Below the pieces are notes generated by a model. That model was not told the DNA's origin. It did not search any database and saw only the letters and a program-made list of their open reading frames with translations. Position numbers and translations under genes: made by a program. Positions 1 through 11,395 of a DNA stretch of 64,000 bases are shown here, piece after piece. The stretch comes from Macrostomum hystrix. Lineage: Eukaryota > Platyhelminthes > Macrostomidae. Each line of letters starts with the position of its first letter. The first letter of the stretch is position 1. Where the stretch lies: contig CATNEN010000030.1 of assembly GCA_950097015.1 (NCBI GenBank), positions 2,217,001 to 2,281,000 on the forward strand. The letters are read 5' to 3'.

Positions 1-270
1 TCCTCTCCTCTCTCATCTCACTCTCCTCTCATCTCCACTCTCATCTCACTCTCCTCTCCTCTCCTCTCTCATCTCACTCTCCTCTCCTCTCCTCTCTCTT
101 CTCACTCTCCTCTCATCTCACTCTCCTCTCCTCTCTCATCTCACTCTCCTATCCTCTCTCTTCTCACTCTCCTCTCATCTCACTCTCCTCTTCTCTCCTC
201 TCTCATCTCACTCTCCTCTTCTCTCCTCTCTCATCTCACTCTCCTCTTCTCTCCTCTCTCATCTCACTCA
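1..270. repeat. CT-rich simple repeat
   Basis: The first 270 bases are an irregular pyrimidine-only array built from blocks such as ctctcctctc and tctcatctcact. No coding potential is visible. It probably extends to the left of the window. Confidence 0.9.
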
Positions 271-289
271 ACCTGCCGAACGCCTATCC

Positions 290-1246
290 GTTACCATCGT
301 TTCCGGCCAAGACAGCCTATGCATTCAAAACTGCTATGTCCCACCTGCCAGCTCCTGTCCTGCGGATTACCAGCTCGAACCTGCGTAGTCCTGGAGAATA
401 CATCGGCCGGGACTCATCAGGTACTTCTGGTACATCTGGTACTGGTACCACTGCTCTTCGCCTTCTACATGAGTGACATCCTGGCTCCTCCTGTCAAGAT
501 CCAGCTGACGCAGTATGCCGACGACCTCACGGTTTACACCAGAGGCCCTAGTGTCGAAACTTGGCAATCGTCATCCAACCGTACCTGGACCAGCTCTGTG
601 ACTACCTCTCGAAGAAGGACCTTGCGCTGTCACCGACCAAGTTCTCCGCTACTCTTTTCACGAGCTCAAACCATGAGTTCAACGCAGCTCCGACGGGTCT
701 TCCTTTGTGGAATTCCTGTCCCAACGGCTCACAAACCTAAGCTGCTTGGAGTCCCTTTCGACCCGCTGCTGAAATTTCACCTGCACGCCAAGGCCATCAC
801 CGGTGGCATCAAAAGTAATGATAACATCCTGAAAGCCCTGTCTGGAAGCACCTGGAGACAAGATAAAGAGACTTTGCTCGTAACCTACAAAGCTATCTCC
901 GGGGCCTACGTCAACTACTGCGCCCCCAGAGGGCGCCTTACCTCAGCCCCACTAGCTGGGCGCTGATCTGCAGAACTCAGCGCTCCGCATCATTACCGGA
1001 TGCCACAGCTGCTCGGGCATTGATTGATCATCTTCATGACGAATGTACCATCCTGCCGGTGTCCCTTCACTCCGAACTCCTGTCAGCGCAGTTCTGGGTG
1101 CAAGTGCTTTACCCATGCCATCCGTGTCATCACCTCTCGCTCGATCCGGCACCGCAGGTGACCAGGAGTCGCCTGCCACCTGCCCGCGGTGCCATGACGA
1201 GGAGGAGTCGGTCGCGTACTTTTCGCACACACACACACACACATTA
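290..1246 (+). mobile_element. Degenerate non-LTR (Jockey/CR1-like) retrotransposon, RT 3' part
   Basis: Conceptual translation shows the reverse transcriptase core motif YADDLTVYT at about 511-537, preceded by FAFYMSDI. Further on are KLLGVPFDPLLKF and ILKALSGSTW-QDKETLLVTYKAIS, the order typical of the palm/thumb part of Jockey- or CR1-like pol proteins. After a stop at 964, recognisable pol sequence continues in other frames: SALRIITGCH near 978-1010 and IDHLHDECTILPV near 1021-1060. Several frameshifts therefore separate the pieces. The 5' part of pol, the endonuclease and any ORF1 are missing. The copy ends in a (CA)n run at 1228-1244, like a non-LTR 3' tail. It is a dead, 5'-truncated copy; the clade is a guess from memory of the motif. 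Confidence 0.75.
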
Positions 1247-2470
1247 AATTGTCAATCTTCATTTTTGGCACCACGAATCTATCGCTATATCATTCAACTG
1301 TCTTTAATTCACTTCGACTAATTTATTTAAAAACGGATAATTTCAGTTATAAAGTAAAACCTATATTTCGCGAATTTAATTAATGTAAATTCCTAGAAAA
1401 GCATTTGCATGACTAGATATTTCTGGAAATAATAGAATGCTTCTCTAAAATGTTATGCTGCATGACCTGAATGTTATTCCGATGATTGACAGTTTGATAA
1501 GCGTATTATCGATTTAGTTCCAGCTAGCTGCTATCGTTGAGTAGTCGCCTCACATAGATTTGAAGCTTAAGTAAACATAGATTAACTAGCTCGGACAGGA
1601 ATGAGTTAGGTATGTGTTTGATCAGTTTACGAAATATCGTAGTATTACTACTTATAGTAGAATTGGCCATAAACTTGAGTTTCCAAAATTCTGCGGTGTT
1701 GGTTCTGATCTGACGTTGAGATCATAAACGATCAATAGTGAATTATTTAAATTTCTCAAACAACAAAGATTGATTTATCATTAAAGGTTTTCCACAAAAT
1801 CTCGCCTTATCTCTCGTGTTCGCACTCATTATCAACACATTCTCACATACTCATTGCTTCGTAACTGCCTCTATCTCCCTGTGCAACCCAGCCCACCTGT
1901 ACGATATTAAAAGCCTATGTTCGACCAGTCACCATGACCACCAGCCCGCCTGCTGTGCTCATGGCGCTATGCTCAAAGTACGCGGCTGGCAAGAGTAGAA
2001 CAGACTTGCCATCGCCCCTAGTGTCGCAGCAGTTATGAAATTCTCCCTTCAAATTTTTTCTGATAGACCAGGCCAAGACTGGAGGGAGGTGGCGGACGGG
2101 GTTGAAAGAATGAAAAAGCAGCAGAAGACGCATTGGTATGAAAGGAATTTCAATGCAGCAACCCCCCACTATTTCATTCTCTCTCTCCCTCCCTCTATCC
2201 AGTGCTCAACCAGTGCTCAGACAACCCCATGTAAAGGAGACCGTGAGCATATTGCCCGCTATCCAACAACAGACTCAACCCTCTCCAGCCAAGTCTTCTT
2301 CCAGTTTGGTTGTCAAGGCCTCGGCCTCTGCGGCTGACGCCCACCCCGCGCCCGCGAGACACCGCAGACTGAATGAAAGAGACAAGACAAGGAGCGGTTT
2401 TTGCGGCAGTCTGGAGCGAGCTGGCTAAACCTACTGGAGCCCTTGCGCTAAACTGCTCTGACTCTCCGGC
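1247..2470. other. Intergenic AT-rich spacer and probable 5' UTR of the ankyrin gene
   Basis: The part before about 2040 is AT-rich with no supported coding sequence or clear repeat. From about 2040 the composition rises toward that of the next gene, and 2340-2470 is plausibly 5' UTR. I could not fix a transcription start or a UTR intron. Confidence 0.4.
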
Positions 2471-5400
2471 ATGGAGGACACCGAGCTCTACCGCCTGATC
2501 TGCAGTCCCAGCAAGGTGAACTATGAGCGAGCTCTCAGCCTGCTAGACGATCTCGAATTGCCGGAGGTTCGCCGGCGCACAGCCGAGCAGCAGAACAGTT
2601 ACCTGCACCTGGTTGTGCTCAATCTCAAAGCTCTGGCTGCCAGGTGCGGCGGGGACATCCGGCCAGCCGTGCCGCTGCTGTACAAGCTGGCCCTCCGTGG
2701 TTGCGATGTCAACGCACAAAACCGGGTTGGCAACACAGCGCTGCACACAGCCTGTTTTAGACCGCTAGGAGACCGTCTGGTGCAGCACCTGATACGGCTG
2801 GGTACTAACACCTGAGATCGAATTTTTATTCTGTTTGCAGCGAGTCACGAATCGGTTTTCTTTTCTACCAATATCCAGGCATCGATCCGGGCATCACAAA
2901 CGAGATGAACTCTCGCGTCATTCACGACAATGCCCAGCACAAGGCCTGGCTGGTGCGCGGCCAGAAGGGAGCCAAGTGCAGCCTGTGGAGCGCTGGTAAG
3001 TTACCATTAGAAACTATCGATGCGATTTACCCGGAATTTTGAGTTATTTATAATATTGACCATAGCTGAGTAGCTCAAACAGCAAAACCGACGATTCCTG
3101 AGTCGTCGGTTCCTGAGTCGTCGATCCCTGAGTCTTCGAGACCTGAGTCGTCGATTCCTGAGTCGTCGATTCCTGAGTCGCCGATTCCCGAGTCGCCGAT
3201 TCCCGAGTCGCTGATTTATGAGTCGTCGATTCCTCAGTCGCAGATTCCTGAGTCGTCGATTCCCGAGTCGCTGATTCCTGAGTCGCCGATTCCCGAGTCG
3301 CTGATTTATGAGTCGTCGATTCCTGAGTCGTCGGTTCATGAGTCGCCGATTCCTGAGTCGCTGATTCATGAGTCGTCGATTCATGAGTCGTCGATTCATG
3401 AGTCGTCGATTCATGAGTCGTCGATTTATGAGTCGTCGATTCCTGAGTCGTCGGTTCCTGAGTTGCCGATTCCTGAGTCGTTGATTCATGAGTCGCCGAT
3501 TCCTGAGTCGTTGATTCCTGAGTTGTCGATTCCCGAGTCGCTGATTTATGAGTCGTCGATTCCTAAGTCGTCGATTCCTGAGTCGCTGATTCCTGAGTCG
3601 CCGATTTTTTAGTCGCCATGCTGAAGAGGTTGATTTACACCCACCTAGACCATTGCAAATACATAAAAGTGAATGAACTATGTATGGCCTACAAAATTAT
3701 CCTGTAGCAAATATCTCAGTAACCAATAACAGCTAATCTAAATGTTTTTACTGAGCTAGAAATCATTTATTTTTCGATTAACCATGCACTCAAACTCCTT
3801 CAAGTGTGTGACGGCATCTGGTTCGCAGGTAAAAGGATCGATTGGTATTGCATAGCCCAGCCTAAATGAAAGTTTTCATTCACTCGAGTGCACTGTAGTT
3901 TATGTTTTTTAATTAAATTTCAGTTTGTCTCTAAGTTGCATTTTCAACATCGCTATGCAGATCACTGGTCACTGATCACTGGAAGTCTGTCTATTGTTTT
4001 TTGTCTGAATTTAATGTTTTCATCTATAATGCACAATGAAATTTTGTATGTGTGAGCACCTGCACACTGAACTGGAGCAATGGGCAATTTTATGTGTCTT
4101 GCTTAATGGGCTGAGATTCGAACTCCTGACCTCTCGGTCAGAAGTCGAAAGCTCTTACCACTGGGTCTTTCTACTGTTAAGAGGCCTTCAATACGGTCTC
4201 TTTCTGCGAAAAATCTATTCAAAATACTACATTTTCAAGGTGTAAGATAACATTCGCCACGCTAGTTAGTCTAGAGATCACATCCCGTGCTTTCACGGAT
4301 AATGATTTTAAACTTTGGGTGTGATTTTATACAGAAAATTAGGCTGACATTTTAATACGACAAAGACTGACGGTGTGATATTCATATGTATTGCTGGTAA
4401 AAGTAATTGTCAGCAAAGATATTTACAGTCAAGCTGCTGTTTGCAGAAATGTTTTTTTATGACAAGATATTTTAAATTTGTTGTTTTATAGACGTCTTGC
4501 ACTTCATTTATGTGCATTTAGCATTTTCTGTATTTCGATTTCTATTTCTTAGCAAATATTTTCAACGAAAAGACGAATATATTTTTTTTCTACATTTTGT
4601 TTTGCATGCTATCGTAAGTTATTCAAGGGATCGTTGAGCTTTTTAATCAAGCAAGAAGGTGTTTTGAGGGGCTGGGTAGCGGGACGGTAACAAGCTCAGC
4701 ACCTGGTTCCTGAGGTCCTAGGTCTCCAGTACTAGGTCGTGCGGAATTCGCGTAATTGCCTCCTCGCTGGCTGCGGGTCTGCTGTCGCCTAGCAATGCGA
4801 CAATCAATAAATTATTTATATAAGGAATTTTTACCTGACACTTTTACGCGACAAATATAATATGCCATCTGTGCAGTGGCTCGCGAAGACAAGGAACTCA
4901 TGACTCGCTACCTGACGTCCTGGGTTCGAACCGAATGCCGACGTCGTCGCAAGACACTCATGGACCTGGCCTACGAGACAGGCAATTACGAGATTGTTGA
5001 GCTGCTGAAAAAGTACACAAGCACCAGTGAGCTGGTCTGCGCTGCCCTGGCCTGCGACGTCAAAAGGGTGCAACAAATGCTGGCTCTGAAGTCCGGTGAG
5101 TTGGTCTTGATACCTTGAGGTCTCGGGTTGGCATGGCCTGCTCATTGTAGGCATTAACAAACTAAATTTGCCCAACTACTGCAGACAAGCCCAACCTGCG
5201 TACCAAGGACACTTCGCAAAAGGTACCGAAGCCGCTGCTAGCAGAGGTGAAACAGCTGTCTGGCCTGGCTGGTGCTGACAAGGTGTACCAACTGCTCAAA
5301 GCTGCAGGAGCATCAGATGACGAAGATTATTTCAGTGAGAATTCTAATGACACTACTAATGAATTAATGAAGACACTACTACCAAAGCACACTTAAACCA

Positions 5401-8400
5401 GGGGGTTAATGGCAAAGCGGTTAACGCGTTTGCCTCACGCACCAAGGTCCCAAAGTTCGATTCCGCGGCGAGGCCACATTCATTTGGGGCGCAGTCACGG
5501 AGAGAAGGCTTGGGAGTTTGTCGTGCCATTTACGCCATTGAGGACCAACCTTCAAGGCACAGTGAAGTGTACACTGCCTGACGATGAGAAAGTCAGGGCA
5601 GATGTACACACTTGGGTGAGCGTGTGCTGTGTACGGTATCTGTGTGCATGTGTGCGCGCCCAGGCTCTGAAGCGTGCACTGTGACGCTGCCTTTTCCACC
5701 TGACAGCGTACTTTGTTGTTGTTGTTGTTGTTGTGCTCAGGAGTCAGCGAAATGGGCAGAATTGCCTCCTCGCTGGCTGCGTGTCTAGTGTCACCAAATG
5801 ATGTGCCACTGCCCGCAGCCCTCCAGCAAATAATATTAAAAGCACACTTAAAATTTTAACGAAAACTTCGCTTGACAGACCAACTGGAAATCAGCAAGCA
5901 GGCATTCAGAGCGGCAAAATTTGTGGCCCTGGTTGAAGAGATGTCAGCCGACAGCCTCATGGACGCTTGGCAACAATTGGACTCGCACCGGGTCGACCTG
6001 GATTGCTCCGATCCTGAGACTGGGGGCACCTATCTGCACTTCTTGGTGCAGCAGTGAGCAAAAAACATTTATTGAGAACATTTATTGTTGCGCGGAACAT
6101 TCGCGATGTTTATAGGAAGCTTCTGAAAACTGTCAATTAGATAATTCTGGTCTGATTTAAAACCTGGTTGCTAATAAGGGCTGCATAATTTGTTTGCAAT
6201 TGGTTTGTCTGCTGGAACTTAAAAAAAGAGAACTTATTCCCTTACAAATGTACGAACATTAGCATGGGGTATAAATTTGAGTGAGTGCATCCATCTTGTG
6301 TTCCGTCAAACAAATTTACTCTCGCAATTACGGTTATTTACAAATTCTTTAAAGAGGCCAACTAAAATCAATATTCCGCAGCTATCTGAAAACTGAGGAG
6401 CTGCAGCTGAAGCGCCTGCTGATCCGCCTGATGTACAAGGCCGCACTTGAAGGCATCGACGTGCACGCTCGCAACAACCAAGGCGAGACAGTCCTGCTGG
6501 CAGCCTACAGCCAGCCGCCTGACCGCATCCTTCTCGACCACCTTATCTGCTTGGGCGTTGACGCTTCCGTGCGCGCCAACAGCGGTCATGTGATCATGCA
6601 GAACACCTACGCCACTAGGGGCGATCTTGTACGCCAGCGTCGTCACACTCGACGCCTGCTGCCCGGGCTTCATGTGGCGGTGGAGGACGGCGATGCTGAG
6701 CGAGTGCGCCACTGGCTCGGCTGCCTCTGCCGAGTCAGCGTTGTCAAGAATGGTCGCAGTCTGGCTGAGTTGTCTCGCGACATTGGCGATGAAAGCATTC
6801 AGCGTCAGCTTGAAGACAGTCTGCACACGTGCGAGTTCGCGGCCGCCTCCATCGCTGGAGACGTGCGCCGCATGAAGCACCACATCGCCATGGGCAACGG
6901 AGAGAAGAAAGCCAATGCTTGCTATCGGTAAGTCGACAAGGCCTATCATGAAAATCAGTGCTAAAACCTGTCGGATTTAGCACTGCATGTACGAGCTATA
7001 ACAAATCACTCAAAAAGTAGAACAACGGAGGCAAATTCAAACTTTTGTTGCTTGTTAGCCGTATAATGATCCAATCAAATTCCAGCCACTACTTCGCCGG
7101 CTTCACTGACGACTGGCGTGCCGAATTCGTGCCCCGGCCTCTCATAGCCAGCGTGATGGAGTACGGCACAGCCGAGATCGCCAGCTTCCTGTTGCAGTTC
7201 GGTGCCAGGCTGGACGTCCAGTACGAGGAGTGCGCGCCCTGCGGACCCGTCGCCTTCTGGGCCTTCCGAGACGACATCGCCAGCGACGTCACTGAGGCGA
7301 TTGCTGCGCACGCCGACGTGCGGCTGCGCGATGAGCTCGGCCGCACTATCCTGCACGCGGCGGTGATGAAGGACGACAATCCGGCGGCGAAGTGCCGTGT
7401 CGTTGAGCAGCTCCTGTCGCGTGGTGCCAACGTAGCCGCCCGCGACATGCGTGGCTGGACGCCGAGAGACTACTGCACCAAGGGCGGCGTCGTCGGCGGC
7501 TCTCGCATCGGCCAGATCATCGATGACTTCGTGCTGAACCTATCCTACGTCGGCGATATTGATGCCATCGAGCAGCTCATAATCGATGGCTACGATCATA
7601 TCAACGACATTCGCGGAACGTCGCGAAACAAGACTGCCAAGGAGCTGGCCACGCTGCGCTACTACAAGGAGCTTCTCGAACTACTGGACGAGGAGCCGAA
7701 ATATCACGAGGAAATCCAGCTGATTCACACGGCCGTCATTAATGACGATCGCAAGAGCTTCGTGAAGTTTGCCAATGAGAAGCGCGTACCATTGGGTGTC
7801 GACCGGCGAGGCCGGAACCTGCTGCACATGGCCGTGCTCATGGAGAACCACGACATGGTGGCCGCCATCTGTGAGCAGTTTCCGCAGATGATCTACAAAG
7901 GCGACAATCTACTAAGGACGCCTGTGCACTATGCCGTCTGCATTCGCGACCAGCGAGCCACTCTCTCGGTCATCTCTACGTCAAACAGCGTCGACATGTC
8001 CGCCAGGGACGCCGTAAGTATGAAATTCAATGGAAGAGTACAAAAATTGGGGTGGGTGAGTATACCGTACACAGACTGAACTGCCTTTGGAAGCGCCACG
8101 CAATGATTGCGGCTGTGCCACTGTACATCTGTGCTCTGCACATCTGTGCCACTGTACACATCTGTGCTCTGCACATCTGTGCCACTGTACATCTGTGCTC
8201 TGCACATCTGTGTCACTGTACATCTGTGCTCTGCACATCTGTGCCACTGTACATCTGTGCTCTGCACATCTGTGTCACTGTACATCTGTGCTCTGCACAT
8301 CTGTGCCACTGTACAACTGTGCTCTGCACATCTGTGTCACTGTACATCTGTGCTCTGCACATCTGTGCCACTGTACATCTGTGCTCTGCGCATCTGTGCC

Positions 8401-9088
8401 ACTGTACAACTGTGCTCTGCACATCTGTGTCACTGTACATCTGTGCTCTGCACATCTGTGCCACTGTACATCTGTGCTCTGCACATCTGTGCCACTGTAC
8501 ATCTGTGCTCTGCACATCTGTGCCACTGTACAACTGTGCTCTGCACATCTGTGTCACTGTACATCTGTGCTCTGCACATCTGTGCCACTGTACAACTGTG
8601 CTCTGCACATCTGTGCCACTTTACGTTTAGCCCAAATGGGCTAGATGTCATTTCTGCTCTCTTTCTCAGCTCAATTCTACTCAATTGACACCGCAGAACA
8701 ATCTGAGTGTCCTGGATTATATTGACCAGCTGGATAGGCCCACTCCGACCAAGCTGAAGACGCGAGGCCGGCGAACCCACGACTACAAGGTAAGCGAGCG
8801 CCTTCTTGAAGTATGACTCCCAAGATGTCACCAGCTGAGATTCCGGAAAACTGTGGCAGTATAGGTGATTCACGTACTAGACGTGCTAAAGCAAGTCCGT
8901 GCATTTTTGCGCAGGTCGGTGATCTACTAGAGACCGAGCGCAACCAGACGCCGCAGTACTTGGCCAGGCTGGCTGCCGAGGTGGAGGCAAGAGCTGCTGC
9001 TGAAGAGGAGGCGGCGTTTGATCCGGAGCGAGCTGATCGCCTGGCGTCGCCGCGTCAGCTGAGCGGTGCCATCGACTCAGCGGCCTAA
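2471..9088 (+). CDS. Ankyrin-repeat protein, nine coding exons, about 919 aa
   Basis: Exons deduced from frame and splice consensus: 2471-2801, 2879-2995, 4877-5095, 5185-5334, 5879-6053, 6382-6927, 7086-8013, 8670-8789 and 8915-9088. Lengths sum to 2760 nt, exactly 920 codons with the TAA, and all eight junctions keep frame. Ankyrin-type segments include DVNAQNRVGNTALHTACF in exon 1, DVHARNNQGETVLLAAYS in exon 6, and DVRLRDELGRTILHAAVM, NVAARDMRGWTPRDYC, VDRRGRNLLHMAVLMENHD and LLRTPVHYAV in exon 7. The C-terminus (exons 8-9) is charged and Ala/Glu-rich with no domain I know. No signal peptide or membrane segment is visible, so it is probably an intracellular scaffold or adaptor. Ankyrin repeats bind proteins, but no partner can be named. 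Intron 2 carries a 15-bp minisatellite, intron 4 a SINE and intron 7 a 31-bp minisatellite. The start codon is the first ATG of the open frame and could be revised by an upstream exon. Confidence 0.85.
3083..3618. repeat. 15-bp minisatellite in intron 2 of the ankyrin gene
   Basis: About 35 copies of a 15-bp unit around gattcctgagtcgtc, with point variants (tgagtcgcc, catgagtcg, cccgagtcg). Because the period is a multiple of three, the minus strand reads as an artefactual Arg/Asn/Leu-rich ORF. Confidence 0.95.
4060..4190 (-). mobile_element. tRNA-derived SINE, type C, partial
   Basis: The complement has a Pol III B-box-like ggagttcgaatctcagccc and a tRNA-like head similar to the copy at 36110-36330. 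It is truncated outside the head. Confidence 0.55.
4722..4812 (+). mobile_element. Type-B SINE, 3' fragment
   Basis: Shares the 3' body of the type-B family (attgcctcctcgctggctgc, gggtct, gtc) followed by an AT-rich end. The head is missing or too diverged to assign. Confidence 0.5.
5398..5842 (+). mobile_element. Type-B tRNA-derived SINE in ankyrin-gene intron 4
   Basis: The head, ggcaaagcggttaacgcgtt, followed by the B-box-like aagttcgattccgcgg resembles a tRNA. The body contains the family landmarks gatgtacaca, caggagtcagcgaaatgggc and attgcctcctcgctggctgc, and it ends in an AT-rich tail. A (ttg)n run interrupts it at 5712-5734. The intron acceptor lies about 35 bp past its end. Confidence 0.8.
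8105..8625. repeat. 31-bp minisatellite in intron 7 of the ankyrin gene
   Basis: About 17 copies of a 31-bp unit with the core cactgtacatctgtgctctg followed by cacatctgtg. Variants are tgtgtcactg and tacaactgtg. Since 31 is not a multiple of three, all three frames stay open and give false His/Cys-rich ORFs. It occupies most of the intron between 8013 and 8670. Confidence 0.95.
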
Positions 9089-9946
9089 GCGGCATAGGCT
9101 GAGCACTTTTTTACCTGACTGACAATTTCCTTTGGATTAATTGAAGCAGAAAAAATTACTTGGAATGTATTTTTCTATTCGATTTATGGATTTTTACGCC
9201 CTATTATTTCGTTGTAATGCTATCACTGCACGTGCCGTGCATCAACTTCTATATTTACTGAACTTTGCATTCACCATGTCCTCTAGGAATAGAAAAGTTC
9301 GCGGTTCCAATCCCAATGTTAAGATTTTCGATAAACATTAGTTTATTGTTTTTTGTTGTAGTTTACCTTTGAAGATAATAGAAGTAAATTAGCAGAACTG
9401 CCACGGTCCCACGGTCAGACTGATAGTGCTGAGCAAATGCAAAAGATATTTTCATTGAAAAAATGTTACATTAGCTAAAATAGCTCATATCTTCTACATG
9501 TAATTAGAAACTTTTGCTTCAAAGGTTTTCCTGTTGTATTAGAATGTATGTACGCCCTTACTACTGGGCTAAAATCAGTTGTGATTTTCTGTAATATCGC
9601 CTTTTTATCAAATAAATTTTGTGACATAACTGGAACAAAGCGTCTATATTTTTGTACCACAATGCTTTAAGAAATAACTTCAGATATAATTAATAGCAGT
9701 TTTTTTCAAATTAAACGCCCCTCGAGGACATACCACTGCATGCTTTTAGCTTTATCTAACAAACAGTGTTGCTTCTACAGAATTTATACTTTAAAGCGTC
9801 GACAAGGAAGGGCCCATTTCATAATTACGCAGTGTCACCGCGAATGGGACAACTGGGTGCGATTTTAACTCAATCAGTCGACTGGTGTGCATCGGAAGGG
9901 AGAAAGCTTCGATTAATTAGAATTCTCAGTTCAGCCATCGCTACGC
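9089..9946. other. Intergenic spacer
   Basis: AT-rich sequence downstream of the ankyrin gene on the plus strand and of the neuropeptide-like gene on the minus strand. I see no exon, no SINE head and no tandem repeat in it. The nearest AATAAA to the ankyrin stop is about 9609, which is far. Confidence 0.5.
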
Positions 9947-10285
9947 TCAGTAGGACTCAAACGGCCAGGCGCCAATCTCGTTACAGAACAGGCCATATCG
10001 GATGCACATTCGCAGTATCATGGGCATGTTTCTTTCGGCGCGCTTGTTAAAAAAGCCTCGCCGATTGATGAAGCCCCTCTTGTTGAAGTAGCCCCGCTTG
10101 CCCGGGACTAGACGCGCCGGCGATTGTCCGGCCTCCGTGATGGCAACGGATTCATCCCAACTGGCTAGCTCCGGCACATTTGGCGGCATTAGTGCCGCTG
10201 CCGATGCCTCCTGACCGAGACCCACGCAGGCGACTAAAGCAGCAACAGCCAGAAGCCAACTTAGTCGAACCAGCTGGGACGTCAT
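9947..10285 (-). CDS. Secreted neuropeptide-like precursor, 112 aa
   Basis: Single coding exon on the minus strand. Residues 1-30 form a signal peptide with the hydrophobic core LLAVAALVACVGLG. Dibasic sites cluster at 63-82: GKR GYFN KR GFIN RR GFFN KR. Cleavage would release three similar tetrapeptides (GYFN, GFIN, GFFN) and a C-terminal 30-residue peptide with Cys94 and Cys101 spaced C-x6-C, ending AWPFESY. The GKR at 62-64 would leave an amidated upstream peptide ending RLVP. Short length, signal peptide, repeated small units between dibasic sites and a two-Cys peptide are all usual for neuropeptide precursors. The C-x6-C spacing also occurs in allatostatin-C-type peptides, but the rest does not match and I assign no family. 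A minus-strand donor (aag|gtgagt at 10373) and acceptor (gacag at 10295) suggest a 5' UTR intron just upstream. Confidence 0.75.
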   Translation of the reverse strand: MTSQLVRLSWLLAVAALVACVGLGQEASAAALMPPNVPELASWDESVAITEAGQSPARLVPGKRGYFNKRGFINRRGFFNKRAERNMPMILRMCIRYGLFCNEIGAWPFESY

Positions 10286-10294
10286 GCTCGCTTT

Positions 10295-10373
10295 CTGTCG
10301 AAATGTAGTTTGATAGATAATAGTTTTTTCAGTTGATATTCAGAAACAAGACAGAATCTAGGAGATCACTCAC
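10295..10373 (-). other. Putative 5' UTR intron of the neuropeptide-like gene
   Basis: On the minus strand, ctactaag|gtgagtgatc is a near-perfect donor and ttcgacag|aaagcgagc an acceptor nine bases before the ATG. This gives a 79-bp intron and a first exon of about 50-60 bp starting near 10430. Confidence 0.55.
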
Positions 10374-10447
10374 CTTAGTAGCCAAGGTATGCTTTCCGCA
10401 GTTGTTGAAGCGTAGCAAAGAATTTCTGCCGCCTGGGAGGATACCTC

Positions 10448-10457
10448 GCTTTTAAAG
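10448..10457 (-). promoter_or_regulatory. TATA-like box of the neuropeptide-like gene
   Basis: The minus strand reads ctttaaaagc, about 75 bases upstream of the putative first donor. This is a reasonable TATA position for transcription starting near 10420-10430. It is inferred from spacing only. Confidence 0.4.
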
Positions 10458-10459
10458 GG

Positions 10460-11087
10460 AATTATTTTACCTCAGAAGCTCACAGATGCTTCCCCGATTG
10501 GAAAGCCGCGGATTGAGTCAACTGTACCCGCGGCAGCAGGATTTTGGCCGCAAGTCGCGCCAGATGCGCCAGGTTCAGTTTCAGTCTCTAGGTGCCGAGT
10601 TGGAGTGGAGACAACAGACGCAGGAGATTAATCAGCTTCTCATCCTCAGTGACTATCCGATGTTAGAAATTTAAATCTTTTTAAGACCCCATAGTCCGGG
10701 GTGGACATTTCCAAGTCCTGGTTTTATAAGGTAAGGTCCATTACCGGGAGTTCCGAATAAATTCTCATAAAAAAATATTCGAACTGACTCGGCAACTGAT
10801 TCCACCCACTCATTTTAGGCCGAGTAATTGAATTTCTATTCCTGGACATCTTATTGACTGGCGAATTGCAAGGCAGCTGACGAACAGTAAATAACCATTC
10901 GAAAGTATTGTTACTTATATTTAATACGAATGCTAACTATTTTTACTATACAAATACAATTGACAGTCTACTAGCAGTTAGCTTTATCCTCCTAAAATCC
11001 GTTGGACGAAAAATCTGGCATAAGTTGTGCCGAAATAGTAAAAAAATTCTTCATTTCGCTTCATCTCATTGGGCTTTCCGACCTCAA
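10460..11087. other. Spacer without supported gene
   Basis: A 62-codon plus-strand ORF starts at 10486 but lacks splice sites, homology or a signal peptide. The rest is AT-rich. I see nothing else. Confidence 0.4.
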
Positions 11088-11395
11088 GAGGGGTTGTGTT
11101 GTAGCCTAGTGGTTACAGCGTCCGACTCACGAATCGAAGGTCGGGGGTTCGATTCCCGACAGCACTGGAACCACTTGTGTCCTTTTGTTCACCCTTTCCT
11201 TTAGTTTAGCTTGCCTATAGTATGCTTCTTTTCACCGAATTATTAAGAGGGTATTGGCTGGTGAAATTTAGGGTGGGTGTGGCGTCCACCCTCCAGTCCA
11301 TTGACTGAAAAGCCGTATGCAGCCTTCAGATACGCCACACACTATCTGCGACTGTGCTGCCGGCTGCACATCTCAATGCATAAAAGCCCAAAAAA
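11088..11395 (+). mobile_element. Type-A tRNA-derived SINE
   Basis: A full-length copy. The tRNA-like head has A-box-like tagcctagtggttacagcg and B-box ggggttcgattcccgaca. The body follows with family landmarks tgtgtcctt, gggtgggtgtggcgtcca, cagtccattgactgaa and gccggctgcaca. Other copies lie at 11815, 13266, 18975 and 42308. Confidence 0.85.

Larger units (their letters stand above)
3619..4876. other. Rest of ankyrin-gene intron 2
   Basis: AT-rich intron sequence. It contains a minus-strand type-C SINE-like piece (about 4060-4190) and a 3' fragment of a type-B SINE (about 4722-4812). Nothing else is recognisable. Confidence 0.6.

Noticed and set aside
8052-8688. His/Cys-rich ORFs that look like zinc-binding repeats
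   Set aside because: 31-bp repeat within an intron, open in several frames and on both strands.
10486-10674. 62-codon ORF beside the neuropeptide-like gene
   Set aside because: No signal peptide, homology or splice sites. Length is near chance expectation.
11098-11170. Functional tRNA gene
   Set aside because: Pol III boxes are present, but the sequence runs into a SINE body found in several other copies.
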